This document shows, piece after piece, positions 1-8,057 of a DNA stretch of 64,000 nt (position 1 is its first letter; each line of letters begins with the position of its first letter). The DNA is taken from positions 1 through 64,000 of the forward strand of contig JAFEBQ010000005.1 of assembly GCA_018242585.1 (NCBI GenBank), read 5' to 3'. The stretch comes from Planctomycetota bacterium. GTDB taxonomy: Bacteria > Planctomycetota > Planctomycetia > Pirellulales > PNKZ01. The notes under the pieces are model-generated. The model saw nothing but the letters and a program-made list of their open reading frames with translations, was not told the origin of the DNA and ran no database searches. Both the position numbers and the translations under genes were made by a program.

Positions 1-25
1 TTCTCCCCGGGGGAGAAGGGTTCGT
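1..25. repeat. Right end of family-D palindromic repeat
   Basis: The window opens with the end of an element seen again at about 15.6, 17.2 and 54.1 kb. It has the characteristic terminal hairpin, ttctcccc followed by ggggagaa, then gggtt. Only the right end is present because the window cuts the element. Confidence 0.6.
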
Positions 26-56
26 GTGCTGGCCCGCGCGAGGTAGATACTACCAA

Positions 57-488
57 ATGAGCACCCTCCCCTATCATCTGGTGATTCACTCACGCCCGGC
101 CGGGCCTGTCGCCGCGCGCGTCGTGCCGGCCGGCGGACGCGATTGGCGGGCGCTATCGATCGATCCCGCGGCCCTGGCCGACCCGCTGCCGGCGTCGTTC
201 GAGGGGGCTTTCGTCGCGCTGGAACAATTCGAGCGGATGTTCATCGAGCCCGACGGTTCGTTCGTCTGGCGCGGCGAGTCGCACGGCCGACCGTGGCAAT
301 TGGACGGCGTGCTTTACGACCGGGCCGGGCAATTGATGCACGTCGAGCTAAAAGGGGACGCGCCGATGGGGCCGCTGGAACAGTTGCTGACGGTTATCGG
401 CGACCACCGGCCGCTGGTGATTCAACTGGCCCGCGAAGGCGTCGTTGTCTCGGCCGAGGAGTTCCTGCGAGTGTTAGCCGGAGACTGA
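57..488 (+). CDS. Conserved-looking hypothetical protein, 143 aa
   Basis: Soluble 143-residue protein that I do not recognise. No signal peptide, membrane segment or catalytic motif is evident. It has an acidic, alternating strand/helix composition, and the second half looks like a small alpha/beta fold ending in a helix (VVVSAEEFLRVLAG). The start is placed at the ATG at 57 rather than the in-frame ATG at 24, because the 11 extra residues overlap the end of the repeat at the window start and are not protein-like. The next gene, on the opposite strand, converges on it with about 45 bp between the stops. Function unknown. Confidence 0.6.
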   Translation: MSTLPYHLVIHSRPAGPVAARVVPAGGRDWRALSIDPAALADPLPASFEGAFVALEQFERMFIEPDGSFVWRGESHGRPWQLDGVLYDRAGQLMHVELKGDAPMGPLEQLLTVIGDHRPLVIQLAREGVVVSAEEFLRVLAGD

Positions 489-533
489 CGTCCCTGGCTC
501 TTGTCGAATGGCGCGACAAGATCACGCGCGCCG

Positions 534-1862
534 TCATTTGCCGCGCTTGGTCGACGACTTGGACGGCACGACGATCACCCGGGCTTCGGCCAGGGGATCG
601 CGGAACGGCAATTTGGTCAGATGCGTGAACAAGTTGTCGCTCATCCTGCCATAGTCTTTGCCAAAGTGACGATTGAACAGCTCTTCGTCCTCTTCCTTGT
701 CAAACCGCTTCAGCGGCGGACGCTGGCTGACTTCCTGCATAAAGCTTTGAAACTCGTCGGATCGCTTCTGGGCCAGAAAGTGGGTCAAGGCCCAGGCGCT
801 GGCATAGCCGGTCGACGTCAATTGCGGCGCCGTCGCGGTGTCACGAATCGTGGCGCTGTCAAACCCGCCGCGCGCCAGCGCGTAGCGCTTCAGCTCGGAC
901 ATCCGCAGGTCGTTAACCTTGCCGATCCCCTTCCATTTGATGTCGTTGACCTTGGCCGGAATATCGGTCGGTGCCGAGAACTCGGCCAATCCCTCGCTGA
1001 TCCACATCGGCCAGCGCGACAAGCGCTGCTGCACACCGATGTTCTGCAGAATCTGATGCACCCCTTCATGGGCGACGGTCGAGACGGCTTGCTTCAGAGC
1101 GATGTCAGGGAGCATCTCCGACAGCTTGGACATCTCGTACATCACAACGTAGTTGGTCAGCCCGTCGTAATAGGCCACCACGCCGTCGGGCATTTTGCGG
1201 AAGCGATCAAAATCTTCCTGATGCCGGAACATGATCACCACCAGCGGCAAGTCCGCCTCGTGGCAATTGAGCTTCAGCGTCTTGCAATAAGCCAGCAGCC
1301 CTGGATACATCGTCTCGAGAATGCGACTCGTGCCGGCGTAGAACGTGTCGCTGCTGTTGTAGACGTACAAGAAGCGCTTCGTCTGCTTGGTCTTGAACCC
1401 TTGCAGCGGCCCCATGTTGGTCAGCGAGCGGGCCAGTTGATCCTTCGAGGCCGGCGCGAATGTCCGGTCGGTCGGCGTCGCTTCCTTGAAGGTGTAGGGG
1501 AACATCTGTCCCGAGGGGACGATCACGTAGTAGCCGTCGCTGGCCGTCACGTGGACTCGGCCGACGGTCAGCCCGTCAGAGCCCGCGCTCGCGCCGGCCG
1601 GCGCGTCGTCGGGGACTCTGACCAGCACGCTCTGCCCCGGCAAGGCATGTTCATACCTGGCGGCGGGGTCGGCCGTTGGCGCGGCGCGCGACGACACCAC
1701 GTCCGCCGGCGCTGGCAATCCGCCCGACGCTGACTTCGACGACTTGCCCGGCTCGGCAGCAGTGGCCAGGTTGGCCGGGCCGGCAACATTCACCGCGACC
1801 ACAGTTGCCAGCCAGGAAACGAGCCAGCAACTCGACACCAGCCAGCACCGATGAACATGCAT
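534..1862 (-). CDS. Secreted DUF1570-type putative metalloprotease, 442 aa
   Basis: Exported planctomycete protein of the DUF1570 kind. The N-terminus has a signal peptide (hydrophobic WLVSSCWLVSWLATVVAV, then an AxA-type end). Residues 265-269 are HEGVH, a zincin HExxH motif, and about 20 residues on comes WISEGLAEF, giving a plausible downstream glutamate ligand as in gluzincins. This suggests a zinc-dependent peptidase acting outside the cytoplasm, though no substrate is known for the family. The start at 1862 is preferred because GAGGG lies 8 nt upstream; in-frame starts at 1877 and 2036 would prepend an unlikely leader to the signal peptide. The C-terminus ends in a basic Ser/Lys-rich tail. 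It is transcribed divergently from the cupin gene at 2160. Confidence 0.75.
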   Translation of the reverse strand: MHVHRCWLVSSCWLVSWLATVVAVNVAGPANLATAAEPGKSSKSASGGLPAPADVVSSRAAPTADPAARYEHALPGQSVLVRVPDDAPAGASAGSDGLTVGRVHVTASDGYYVIVPSGQMFPYTFKEATPTDRTFAPASKDQLARSLTNMGPLQGFKTKQTKRFLYVYNSSDTFYAGTSRILETMYPGLLAYCKTLKLNCHEADLPLVVIMFRHQEDFDRFRKMPDGVVAYYDGLTNYVVMYEMSKLSEMLPDIALKQAVSTVAHEGVHQILQNIGVQQRLSRWPMWISEGLAEFSAPTDIPAKVNDIKWKGIGKVNDLRMSELKRYALARGGFDSATIRDTATAPQLTSTGYASAWALTHFLAQKRSDEFQSFMQEVSQRPPLKRFDKEEDEELFNRHFGKDYGRMSDNLFTHLTKLPFRDPLAEARVIVVPSKSSTKRGK

Positions 1863-2159
1863 CGCGTCTGCCCTCATGGCAATCGCCGAGTTGCTGTCGC
1901 AAAGAAAAGATCGCGACCAAGAAAGTCGCTGGGCGGCGCGCGGCGATTGCCTTGCCGCTGCGCCACACCGCACACCCTTCAGGTTAGCAATTCGCCGCCG
2001 AAGCTCCAAACAAAAACCCTCCGGCTTGCTTGCCAACCGGTCACCGCATACAACAACAGTTCGGCCGGTTTTTGTGGGGTCTTTCCTTCAGCGCAAAGAT
2101 TACGGCCCGGTCTTTTCGCATGTAATGTTCACTCCCTTTCCCGTACGAGTGTCGGCCCT

Positions 2160-3407
2160 ATGGTTACCAGCAACGTCCTGAAACGAGATAACGTCGCCAA
2201 AGTCCTGGATCGCGCCTTGGACGCCCATCGCGGGCTGTTGCGGCTGACGCCGACCTGGGTGCCGCGCAGCTTCTTGCACCCGGGCCACCGCATTAAGCTC
2301 CACCCGGACGATTACTACGCGTACGGCGCGAACCGTGGCGGCATCGACGAGCGCTGGTTCGCCAGCACGACCGACGCCGCCAACGAAGGGCGCGTGCCCG
2401 ACGAAGGACAAAGCTACGTCTCGTTCGAGGGTCAGCGGTTCCAGTTGCGCGACGCCGTGGCCGAATCCGGCGCGCGGCTGATCGGCAAGCCGATGTTCGA
2501 CAAGTACAAACGCTGGCCGGTCTACTCGAAGTTCTTCGACAACATGGGGCCGATCCCTCATCACATGCACCAGCGATTCGCCGACGCCAAGCTGGTCGGC
2601 CAGGAAGGAAAGCCCGAGAGTTATTACTTCCCGCCCCAATTGAACAACGTCGACAACAACTTCGCCTACACGTTCATGGGACTCGAGCCCGGCACCACCA
2701 AGGCCGACGTGCGCAAGTGCCTGGAGAACTGGAACAAGGGTGACAACGGCATTCTCGATCTGTCGCGAGCCTATCGCCTGAAGCGCGGCACCGGCTGGCT
2801 GATTCCCCCCGGCGTGCTGCACGCCCCCGGTTCGCTGTGTACCTATGAGCCGCAATGGGGTTCCGACGTGTTCGGCATGTACCAGTCAATTGTCGAAGGA
2901 CGCTATGTCCCCTGGTCGCTTTTGGTCAAGGACATGCCGCCGGAGAAGCACCAGGACTTGGACTTCATCGTCGGGCAGCTCGACTGGGAGAAGAACGTCG
3001 ACACCCACTTCAAGGAACACAACTACCTGGAGCCGATTGTCGATGCCGCGCAAAGCGGCCAGGGCTACACCGATCGCTGGATCGTCTATGGCACGGTCGA
3101 CGGCGAGCAGTTGTTCAGCTCGAAAGAACTGACCGTCGAACCGGGCGCCAAGTGTACGATCAAGGACCCGGGCGCCAGCGGCTGGATCACCGTCCAGGGC
3201 AAGGGCCGGATGGGGAACCTGGCGCTCCAGACGCCGGTGATGATTCGCTTTGGCCAGGAGACCGAGGACGAAGTGTTCATCACGGCCGAAGCCGCGACGG
3301 CCGGAGTCGAGATCGAGAACACCGGGACCGAACCGCTGGTGGGATTGCGCTACTTCGGCCCGGCCATGCACAAGAACCTGCCCAAGCTAGGTGATGCGCG
3401 CAAGTAA
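2160..3407 (+). CDS. Mannose-6-phosphate isomerase-like cupin protein, 415 aa
   Basis: Cytosolic two-cupin protein. The first cupin has a metal-site pattern like type I phosphomannose isomerases: HHMHQ at about residues 134-138, E at about 153, and GWLIPPGVLHAPG at about 215-228. A second, weaker beta-barrel follows after residue 300. It probably isomerises or epimerises a sugar (phosphate), but the substrate cannot be read from sequence. The start at the ATG at 2160 fits the first conserved-looking residues; the much longer in-frame extension to 1851 overlaps the divergent gene's start and looks non-coding. The sugar isomerase/epimerase-like gene at 4098 lies downstream, separated only by a transposase, so the two may once have formed one operon. 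Confidence 0.75.
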   Translation: MVTSNVLKRDNVAKVLDRALDAHRGLLRLTPTWVPRSFLHPGHRIKLHPDDYYAYGANRGGIDERWFASTTDAANEGRVPDEGQSYVSFEGQRFQLRDAVAESGARLIGKPMFDKYKRWPVYSKFFDNMGPIPHHMHQRFADAKLVGQEGKPESYYFPPQLNNVDNNFAYTFMGLEPGTTKADVRKCLENWNKGDNGILDLSRAYRLKRGTGWLIPPGVLHAPGSLCTYEPQWGSDVFGMYQSIVEGRYVPWSLLVKDMPPEKHQDLDFIVGQLDWEKNVDTHFKEHNYLEPIVDAAQSGQGYTDRWIVYGTVDGEQLFSSKELTVEPGAKCTIKDPGASGWITVQGKGRMGNLALQTPVMIRFGQETEDEVFITAEAATAGVEIENTGTEPLVGLRYFGPAMHKNLPKLGDARK

Positions 3408-3455
3408 GCTGCATATCTTTGGCATGAATCTTGAAAGTCTCGCGGATACTCAGCC

Positions 3456-4061
3456 ATGTACTGGCTCGTAACTTGGACTACATATGGTTCATGGCTACCC
3501 GGCGACCCACGTGGGTTCCGCACTTGGCGTGGTCGTGAATTCATTCCGCCACCGCCTCGATACGCCGAAGGGGGTGACCGTCCTTTTGATCCGGCGGAGT
3601 ATCGAACGCGCTATTTGGCGGATAAAAGTAGGTCACTGTCGACCACTCGCTTAACCGCCGATCAGCAGCAGGTTGCGATTGACGCTGTCGTAGAAGACAT
3701 ATCAGCGTTGTTGCTCGAGGCAATTATCGTTTCGATCAACGAGGCGCATGTTCATTTGATTGCTGACTTTGGTGACTTGTCAATTCGGCCGACGGTTGCA
3801 CGGCTAAAGTCGGTCGCGACTCGAGCACTCGGCGGGCGTGAGCGCACAGCAAAGCGGTTCTGGTCGTCGGGATGCAATATGAAATCGCTGGCGGATGACG
3901 CGGCCGTGCAGGCGGCGTTCAACTATGTGAAGGCGCACGAGACCGAGGGAGCCATCGTTCGGGTACTAATCGACGCGCCAGCGTGCAACGATACCAAGCC
4001 GGCGGCTCTGCCGCCGAATGACACCGATCGGCGGCAGAGCCGCCGGCTTGGTAGAACCTAG
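3456..4061 (+). mobile_element. REP-associated Y1 (HUH) transposase, 201 aa
   Basis: Single-domain IS200/IS605-related tyrosine transposase of the RAYT type. It starts with the usual YWLVTWTTYGSWL block, has the HUH metal motif H98-V-H100 followed by LIADF, and carries a probable catalytic Tyr157 in NYVKAHETEGA. Such enzymes nick and rejoin single-stranded DNA at REP hairpins and are generally domesticated rather than self-mobile. The last 20-odd codons are formed by a perfect 25-bp inverted repeat (3992-4053), so gene and REP are physically fused. It sits between the cupin and TIM-barrel genes and splits a likely sugar operon. It appears intact. The coding sequence spans the stated coordinates. 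Confidence 0.85.
3992..4053. repeat. REP hairpin (family A) overlapping transposase 3' end
   Basis: Perfect inverted repeat. Arm 3992-4016 pairs with 4029-4053 over 25 bp around a 12-nt loop, and each arm itself holds a smaller ggcggc/gccgcc hairpin. A relative with the same outer arms (ccaagccgg...ccggcttgg) lies at 58341-58390. It is probably the target hairpin of the adjacent RAYT and may also act as a transcription terminator. Confidence 0.85.
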
Positions 4062-4097
4062 CTCAATCAATCCTCTTTCAATTGGAACACACCATAA

Positions 4098-5150
4098 ATG
4101 CCCGCCAACAATTTCCCCAAGTTGCATAACGCCGCCTGGCCTGGGGTCGTCGGCAAGGGATCGCCCGATGGCGAGCCGTTCATCGAACTCGATACCATGC
4201 TCGACATGACCGCCGCGGCCGAAGTCAACGGCCAGAAGTTCGACGGCGTTGACATCTTCCTGTTTGCTCCCCACGTCGACATCGACAGCTCGGACGACGA
4301 TCTCAAACGGCTCGCCGAGCGGGTTGCCAAACGTGGCCTCGTGGCCGGCAGCGTCGTCGCGCCGGTCTGGCCGCCGACTGGCGGCGGCTCGGCCATGGGG
4401 ACGCCCGAGGATCGCAAGAACTTCCTCACCCAAGTCCGCAAGGGTTGCCGCATTGCCAAGCGTCTGCGCGAAATCGGCATTCGACCCTACGGCGTGGTGC
4501 GACTTGACTCGGCCGCGTCGGTCGGCGATTGGTTCAGCGATCCCGAAGAACACCAGCGCCGCATCTCGGCCACTTTCCGCGAAGCGGCCGTGATCGCCGC
4601 CGATCACGGCGAACGGCTGGCAGCCGAAGGAGAGATTTGCTGGGGTGGCATGCACAGTTGGCGCCGCATGGTGCAACTGCTCGAGCAGGTGAACCGCCCC
4701 GACGTGTTCGGCTTCCAGGCCGACATGGCCCACACGTTGCTCTACACCTTGGGCTACAACGCGCCCGACGATCGGATCCTGCCCGAGAATTGGAATTGGT
4801 CTGACCCGGGCACGTTGGACAAGGCGCTCGTGACGTTGACCGCGGCGCTGCGTCCTTGGACCATCGACTTCCACGTGGCTCAGAACGACGCCACGGTCAA
4901 AGGCTCGGGCAGCCACGACAAGACCGGCCGCCACTGCTTGCCGAACGATCCGAACGGCAAACTCAAGATCGCCCATCACGCCGGCTTCTGGATGCGCGAC
5001 GGCTACGGCCAGCCGCTGCGCAAGTACCGGCACATCTGTTGGGACGGCTGTATGTTCCCCAACGAAGTGATGACCAAGCCGCAAACCTGGCGCGACGTAT
5101 TAGCCACGATGGTGGCAGTCCGCGAAGCCCACGGCTGGCACGAAGGGTAA
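4098..5150 (+). CDS. Sugar phosphate isomerase/epimerase-like TIM-barrel protein, 350 aa
   Basis: Cytosolic protein of the xylose isomerase-like TIM-barrel superfamily. Features that fit are barrel-type acidic and histidine residues at strand ends: FDGVDIFLF near residue 50, GEICWGGMHSW near 177, FGFQADMAHTLLY near 204 (Asp/His), and DFHVAQND near 257. Substrate unknown; the family includes sugar isomerases, epimerases and some dehydratases. The ATG at 4098 is the first credible start after the REP. Together with the upstream isomerase-like cupin it suggests a sugar-conversion pair, but neither specificity can be assigned. Downstream is an unrelated secreted cytochrome. Confidence 0.75.
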   Translation: MPANNFPKLHNAAWPGVVGKGSPDGEPFIELDTMLDMTAAAEVNGQKFDGVDIFLFAPHVDIDSSDDDLKRLAERVAKRGLVAGSVVAPVWPPTGGGSAMGTPEDRKNFLTQVRKGCRIAKRLREIGIRPYGVVRLDSAASVGDWFSDPEEHQRRISATFREAAVIAADHGERLAAEGEICWGGMHSWRRMVQLLEQVNRPDVFGFQADMAHTLLYTLGYNAPDDRILPENWNWSDPGTLDKALVTLTAALRPWTIDFHVAQNDATVKGSGSHDKTGRHCLPNDPNGKLKIAHHAGFWMRDGYGQPLRKYRHICWDGCMFPNEVMTKPQTWRDVLATMVAVREAHGWHEG

Positions 5151-5219
5151 GGGACGCGTCGCGAGCGTTGTTCGCCCGGTGTAGAATCGTTATGACACCG
5201 TGCGGAGCGTTGATCGACC

Positions 5220-7004
5220 GTGGCCGCTTGCTTTCCATTTCGAATCGCTGCCCTGTTGCTGTTTTTCACGGCGGCGGTGGCGACCTCTGCGCGGGCCGCT
5301 GAGCCGGCGGGGGAAAACCTGGCGGGCGATGCTCACTTGCGCCGGCCCGTGGCGGCGGCGTTCTTGCATGGCCAGCGGACCATTGCCGTGGCCAACGCGC
5401 GGTCGGGGAGCCTGAGCTTGCTCGATGCCGCGACCGGCCAGGTCCAGCGCGAAACAACGGTGGCCGAGTCGCTGTCGAGTCTGGTGGCGATCGACGACGA
5501 GCATGTTGTCGTGGCCGACCAGGACGCCGGTCGGCTGTATCTATTGCGCGTGACGGCCGACGGCATCGAGCGCCGCACTGAAGCTATCGTTGAAAACCCG
5601 GCCCGCCTGGCTTGGCACGCCAGGCAGCATTGCCTGGCGGTCGCTACTCTCTGGTCGCGCCGAATCGAGTTCTATCACTTCGAGCGCGATTCGGTGGACG
5701 GTGCCAGTCTCGTGTGCAACAAGCGCGACATCACACTCCCGTTCGCGCCGCGCTGCCTGACCTGGTCCCCCGATGGCCGCTGGTTGGTCGTGGCCGACGC
5801 CTTTGGGCCGAACCTGGCGGTGATCGAGGCTGAGCGCGGAAAGCTGCATGCGGTGCGGCAAATCCGCGGTCACAACCTGGCCGGCCTGGCGTTCGATCAC
5901 GCGGGCCGCAACGTACTGGTGACCCATCAACGGCTTGACCAGCACGCGCCGATTCTGCCCGACAACCTGGCGACCGGCACGCTGATGGACAACTTTCTCA
6001 GCGTCGTCGCGCTCGATGACTTGCTCGACGTGAAAGCGCGCGGCTCGTTGCGCACCTTCGAACTGCGACTGGGCATGCCCGACGATGGGGCCGGCGACCC
6101 GGCCGAAGTGGCGGTCCTCGACGAGCGGCGCTTGGCGATTTCGCTGGCCGGCACCAACCAGGTGGCCACGGTGATCGACCTGCACGAGGTGTCGATGCGG
6201 ATCAACGTCGGCGCGCGACCCGGTGCGCTCTTGGTGGCCGACAAAGGGGGCCGCTTGTTCGTCGTCAATCGGCTCGACGACTCGTTGGGCGCCGTAGACT
6301 GGCGGGGCGAGAAGCTTCTGGCCGAATGGTCGCTCGGACCGCGTGGGTCCGAGTATCCGCGCGATCGCGGTGAGCGGTTGTTTTACGACGCTCGCCTTTC
6401 GCCCGACCGGTGGATGAGTTGCCACAGTTGCCACACCGAAGGGCACACGGGCGGCCTGCTGGCCGACACGCTCGGCGACGAAACATTCGGCACGCCCAAG
6501 CGGACGCCGACACTGCTGGGCACCTCGATCACCGATCCGTGGAATTGGAGCGGCAGCCTCCGCGAGCTGCGCGACCAGGTCCGCAAGTCGTTCGACACCA
6601 CGATGCACGCCCCGCACGTCACGGTCGAGCAGGTTGATGACGTGGTGGCGTTTTTGCACACGCTCCGCCGGCCGCCACCGCTCGAGCCGCCGCGCGACGA
6701 CACCGACCGGGCGCAGATCGCCCGCGGACGCGCCGTGTTCGACGCGCGGGGCTGCGCCGCCTGTCACGTGCCGCCACTGACGTACACCTCGCCAGCGGCG
6801 TACGACGTGGGACTGGCCGACGAGCGCGGACAAGCGAAGTTCAATCCGCCGTCGCTGCGCGGCATCGGCCACTCGGCCGGCTACTTCCACGATCGCCGCG
6901 CCGCCACGCTCCGCGACGCATTCACCGAATACGGCCACCAGCTCGACGATCCGCTCACCTCTGGTGAGTTGGAAGACCTGCTGCGGTTCCTGCGCAGCTT
7001 GTAA
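5220..7004 (+). CDS. Secreted beta-propeller / diheme cytochrome c peroxidase-like protein, 594 aa
   Basis: Starts at a GTG and runs directly into a signal peptide (LLLFFTAAVATSARA). Residues about 40-370 form a YncE/YVTN-like beta-propeller with repeated 'VAVANARSGSLSLLD' type blades. Residues about 380-594 resemble the MauG/cytochrome c peroxidase domain, with two heme-binding motifs, CHSCH (near 400) and CAACH (near 517). It should be a periplasmic or cell-surface electron-transfer protein or peroxidase. No ATG in this frame precedes the signal peptide, which supports the GTG. It is the last chromosomal gene before the phage-derived cassette and ends 12 bp before a palindromic repeat. Confidence 0.8.
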   Translation: MAACFPFRIAALLLFFTAAVATSARAAEPAGENLAGDAHLRRPVAAAFLHGQRTIAVANARSGSLSLLDAATGQVQRETTVAESLSSLVAIDDEHVVVADQDAGRLYLLRVTADGIERRTEAIVENPARLAWHARQHCLAVATLWSRRIEFYHFERDSVDGASLVCNKRDITLPFAPRCLTWSPDGRWLVVADAFGPNLAVIEAERGKLHAVRQIRGHNLAGLAFDHAGRNVLVTHQRLDQHAPILPDNLATGTLMDNFLSVVALDDLLDVKARGSLRTFELRLGMPDDGAGDPAEVAVLDERRLAISLAGTNQVATVIDLHEVSMRINVGARPGALLVADKGGRLFVVNRLDDSLGAVDWRGEKLLAEWSLGPRGSEYPRDRGERLFYDARLSPDRWMSCHSCHTEGHTGGLLADTLGDETFGTPKRTPTLLGTSITDPWNWSGSLRELRDQVRKSFDTTMHAPHVTVEQVDDVVAFLHTLRRPPPLEPPRDDTDRAQIARGRAVFDARGCAACHVPPLTYTSPAAYDVGLADERGQAKFNPPSLRGIGHSAGYFHDRRAATLRDAFTEYGHQLDDPLTSGELEDLLRFLRSL

Positions 7005-7016
7005 GCGGCCTCTTCA

Positions 7017-7115
7017 GTAGGTCAGGCCTTGGCCTGACATTGTTGTGCGTCATTGATGAATGACGTTTTGCTTCGGCTGGAGAACACAATGACGTCAGGC
7101 CAAGGCCTGACCTAC
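7017..7115. repeat. Family-B palindromic element, copy 1
   Basis: A 99-bp element with perfect 22-bp terminal inverted repeats (7017-7038 and 7094-7115). Each arm is itself nearly palindromic (gtcaggccttggcctgac). Two further copies lie at 23658-23756 and 25455-25555. It is non-coding and small enough to be a MITE or REP doublet. It sits between the cytochrome gene and the phage cassette. Confidence 0.85.
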
Positions 7116-7204
7116 GGTCTATCTGCGAGTGGCCTACTTCTGTGGTTGAGCGTCGCCGCGCCAGTTCCTAAGATGCCCCCGTCAACTTGATCGAGGCATC
7201 GGCC

Positions 7205-7273
7205 GAGCCTGAACTTCTCAGGTATCCCAAGAGCCCGCGTCGAGACCACCTGCGTCTCGCCGCGGGCTTTTTT
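7205..7273 (+). promoter_or_regulatory. Two-hairpin leader with intrinsic terminator, copy 1
   Basis: GAG, then a small hairpin cctga-acttc-tcagg, then TATC, then a strong terminator hairpin (7232-7246 with 7254-7268, one mismatch) followed by six T. It lies 36 nt upstream of the holin-like start. The same order of elements recurs at 17772-17850 upstream of the prohead protease, with different stem sequences and lengths, which argues for conserved structure rather than copied sequence. It could be an attenuator or an anti-termination target. Confidence 0.55.
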
Positions 7274-7309
7274 ATTGGCCGCGCCTCGCACTCGCCCAGG
7301 GAGCGCGCG

Positions 7310-7606
7310 ATGGAAGCCCTTGGTCCCGGACTGCCGATCCTCGACTTCGGCAACCTCACGGCGACGGCCATCCTGGGTTGGTACGCCTGGCACACGGTTG
7401 CCAAGACCATCCCCGGCATCATCCGCGCCTTTCGCGAAGAGACGAGCGCCCTGCGGGCTGAATGCCGCGACGAGCGCGAGGCCCTGTATGTCGAACTTTC
7501 GGCCGAACGTCAGCAGCGACACCACGACACGCTGGCCGTCGTTGCCGCCTTGCACGAGCTATCCGCGCGGATCAGCGGCCTGGACCGCGCGGCACAACAG
7601 ACTTGA
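7310..7606 (+). CDS. Small one-TM protein, holin-like, first gene of phage cassette, 98 aa
   Basis: A short N-terminal stretch is followed by one transmembrane helix (about residues 16-36, TATAILGWYAWHTVA) and then a charged, helical, probably coiled-coil C-terminal half (REETSALRAECRDEREALYVELSAERQ). Size, topology and position at the head of the phage operon fit a holin or spanin-like membrane protein, but there is no specific family motif, so this is inference. The start at 7310 is chosen over an in-frame ATG at 7187 because the latter would run through the terminator at 7232-7273. Confidence 0.5.
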   Translation: MEALGPGLPILDFGNLTATAILGWYAWHTVAKTIPGIIRAFREETSALRAECRDEREALYVELSAERQQRHHDTLAVVAALHELSARISGLDRAAQQT

Positions 7607-7649
7607 TCGCCCCACATCACCACCCACGTTTCAATCGGAGCGCTTCGCC

Positions 7650-8057
7650 ATGACCGTCACCCCTTCTTGGCAATTGTCGGCCGCCGGGCTCGGCACGTTG
7701 CGACAGATTGTTTCGCTACTGGCCCAGGTGCGCAACCTGAGCGGCCCGCTCAACACCGCCGCCGGCTTGCGCGACGCGTTGGGCTTGCTGGCCCAGTTGG
7801 CCCAAGCGGCGGGCGTCGATGCCGCCTGGGTCGCGCGGATCACCCAGGCGCTGAACGACCCTGGCGTGTTCAACATCGTGCTGGCCCTGGTCCAGTACCT
7901 GACCGGCGGCGCGAGCACCGAGCAAGCCGACGGCGGCATCCACGCCACGGACGTCCACGGCGCGGCGGTCACGGTCAGCGCCGCGAGTCTGGCCGATTGG
8001 CTGCCGATTGTCGTGCAACTGGTCAGTCTGTGGAACCTGATTCGAGGCCAACAATGA
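7650..8057 (+). CDS. Phage-cassette hypothetical protein, 135 aa
   Basis: Ala/Leu/Val-rich protein with two hydrophobic segments (about 84-94, FNIVLALVQYL, and 116-130, WLPIVVQLVSLWNLI) that could be weak membrane helices, separated by a polar stretch. I do not recognise a family. Its stop overlaps the ATG of the downstream subtilase (ATGA), so the two are translationally coupled. It could be a second holin-like protein or a small partner of the protease. Confidence 0.5.
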   Translation: MTVTPSWQLSAAGLGTLRQIVSLLAQVRNLSGPLNTAAGLRDALGLLAQLAQAAGVDAAWVARITQALNDPGVFNIVLALVQYLTGGASTEQADGGIHATDVHGAAVTVSAASLADWLPIVVQLVSLWNLIRGQQ

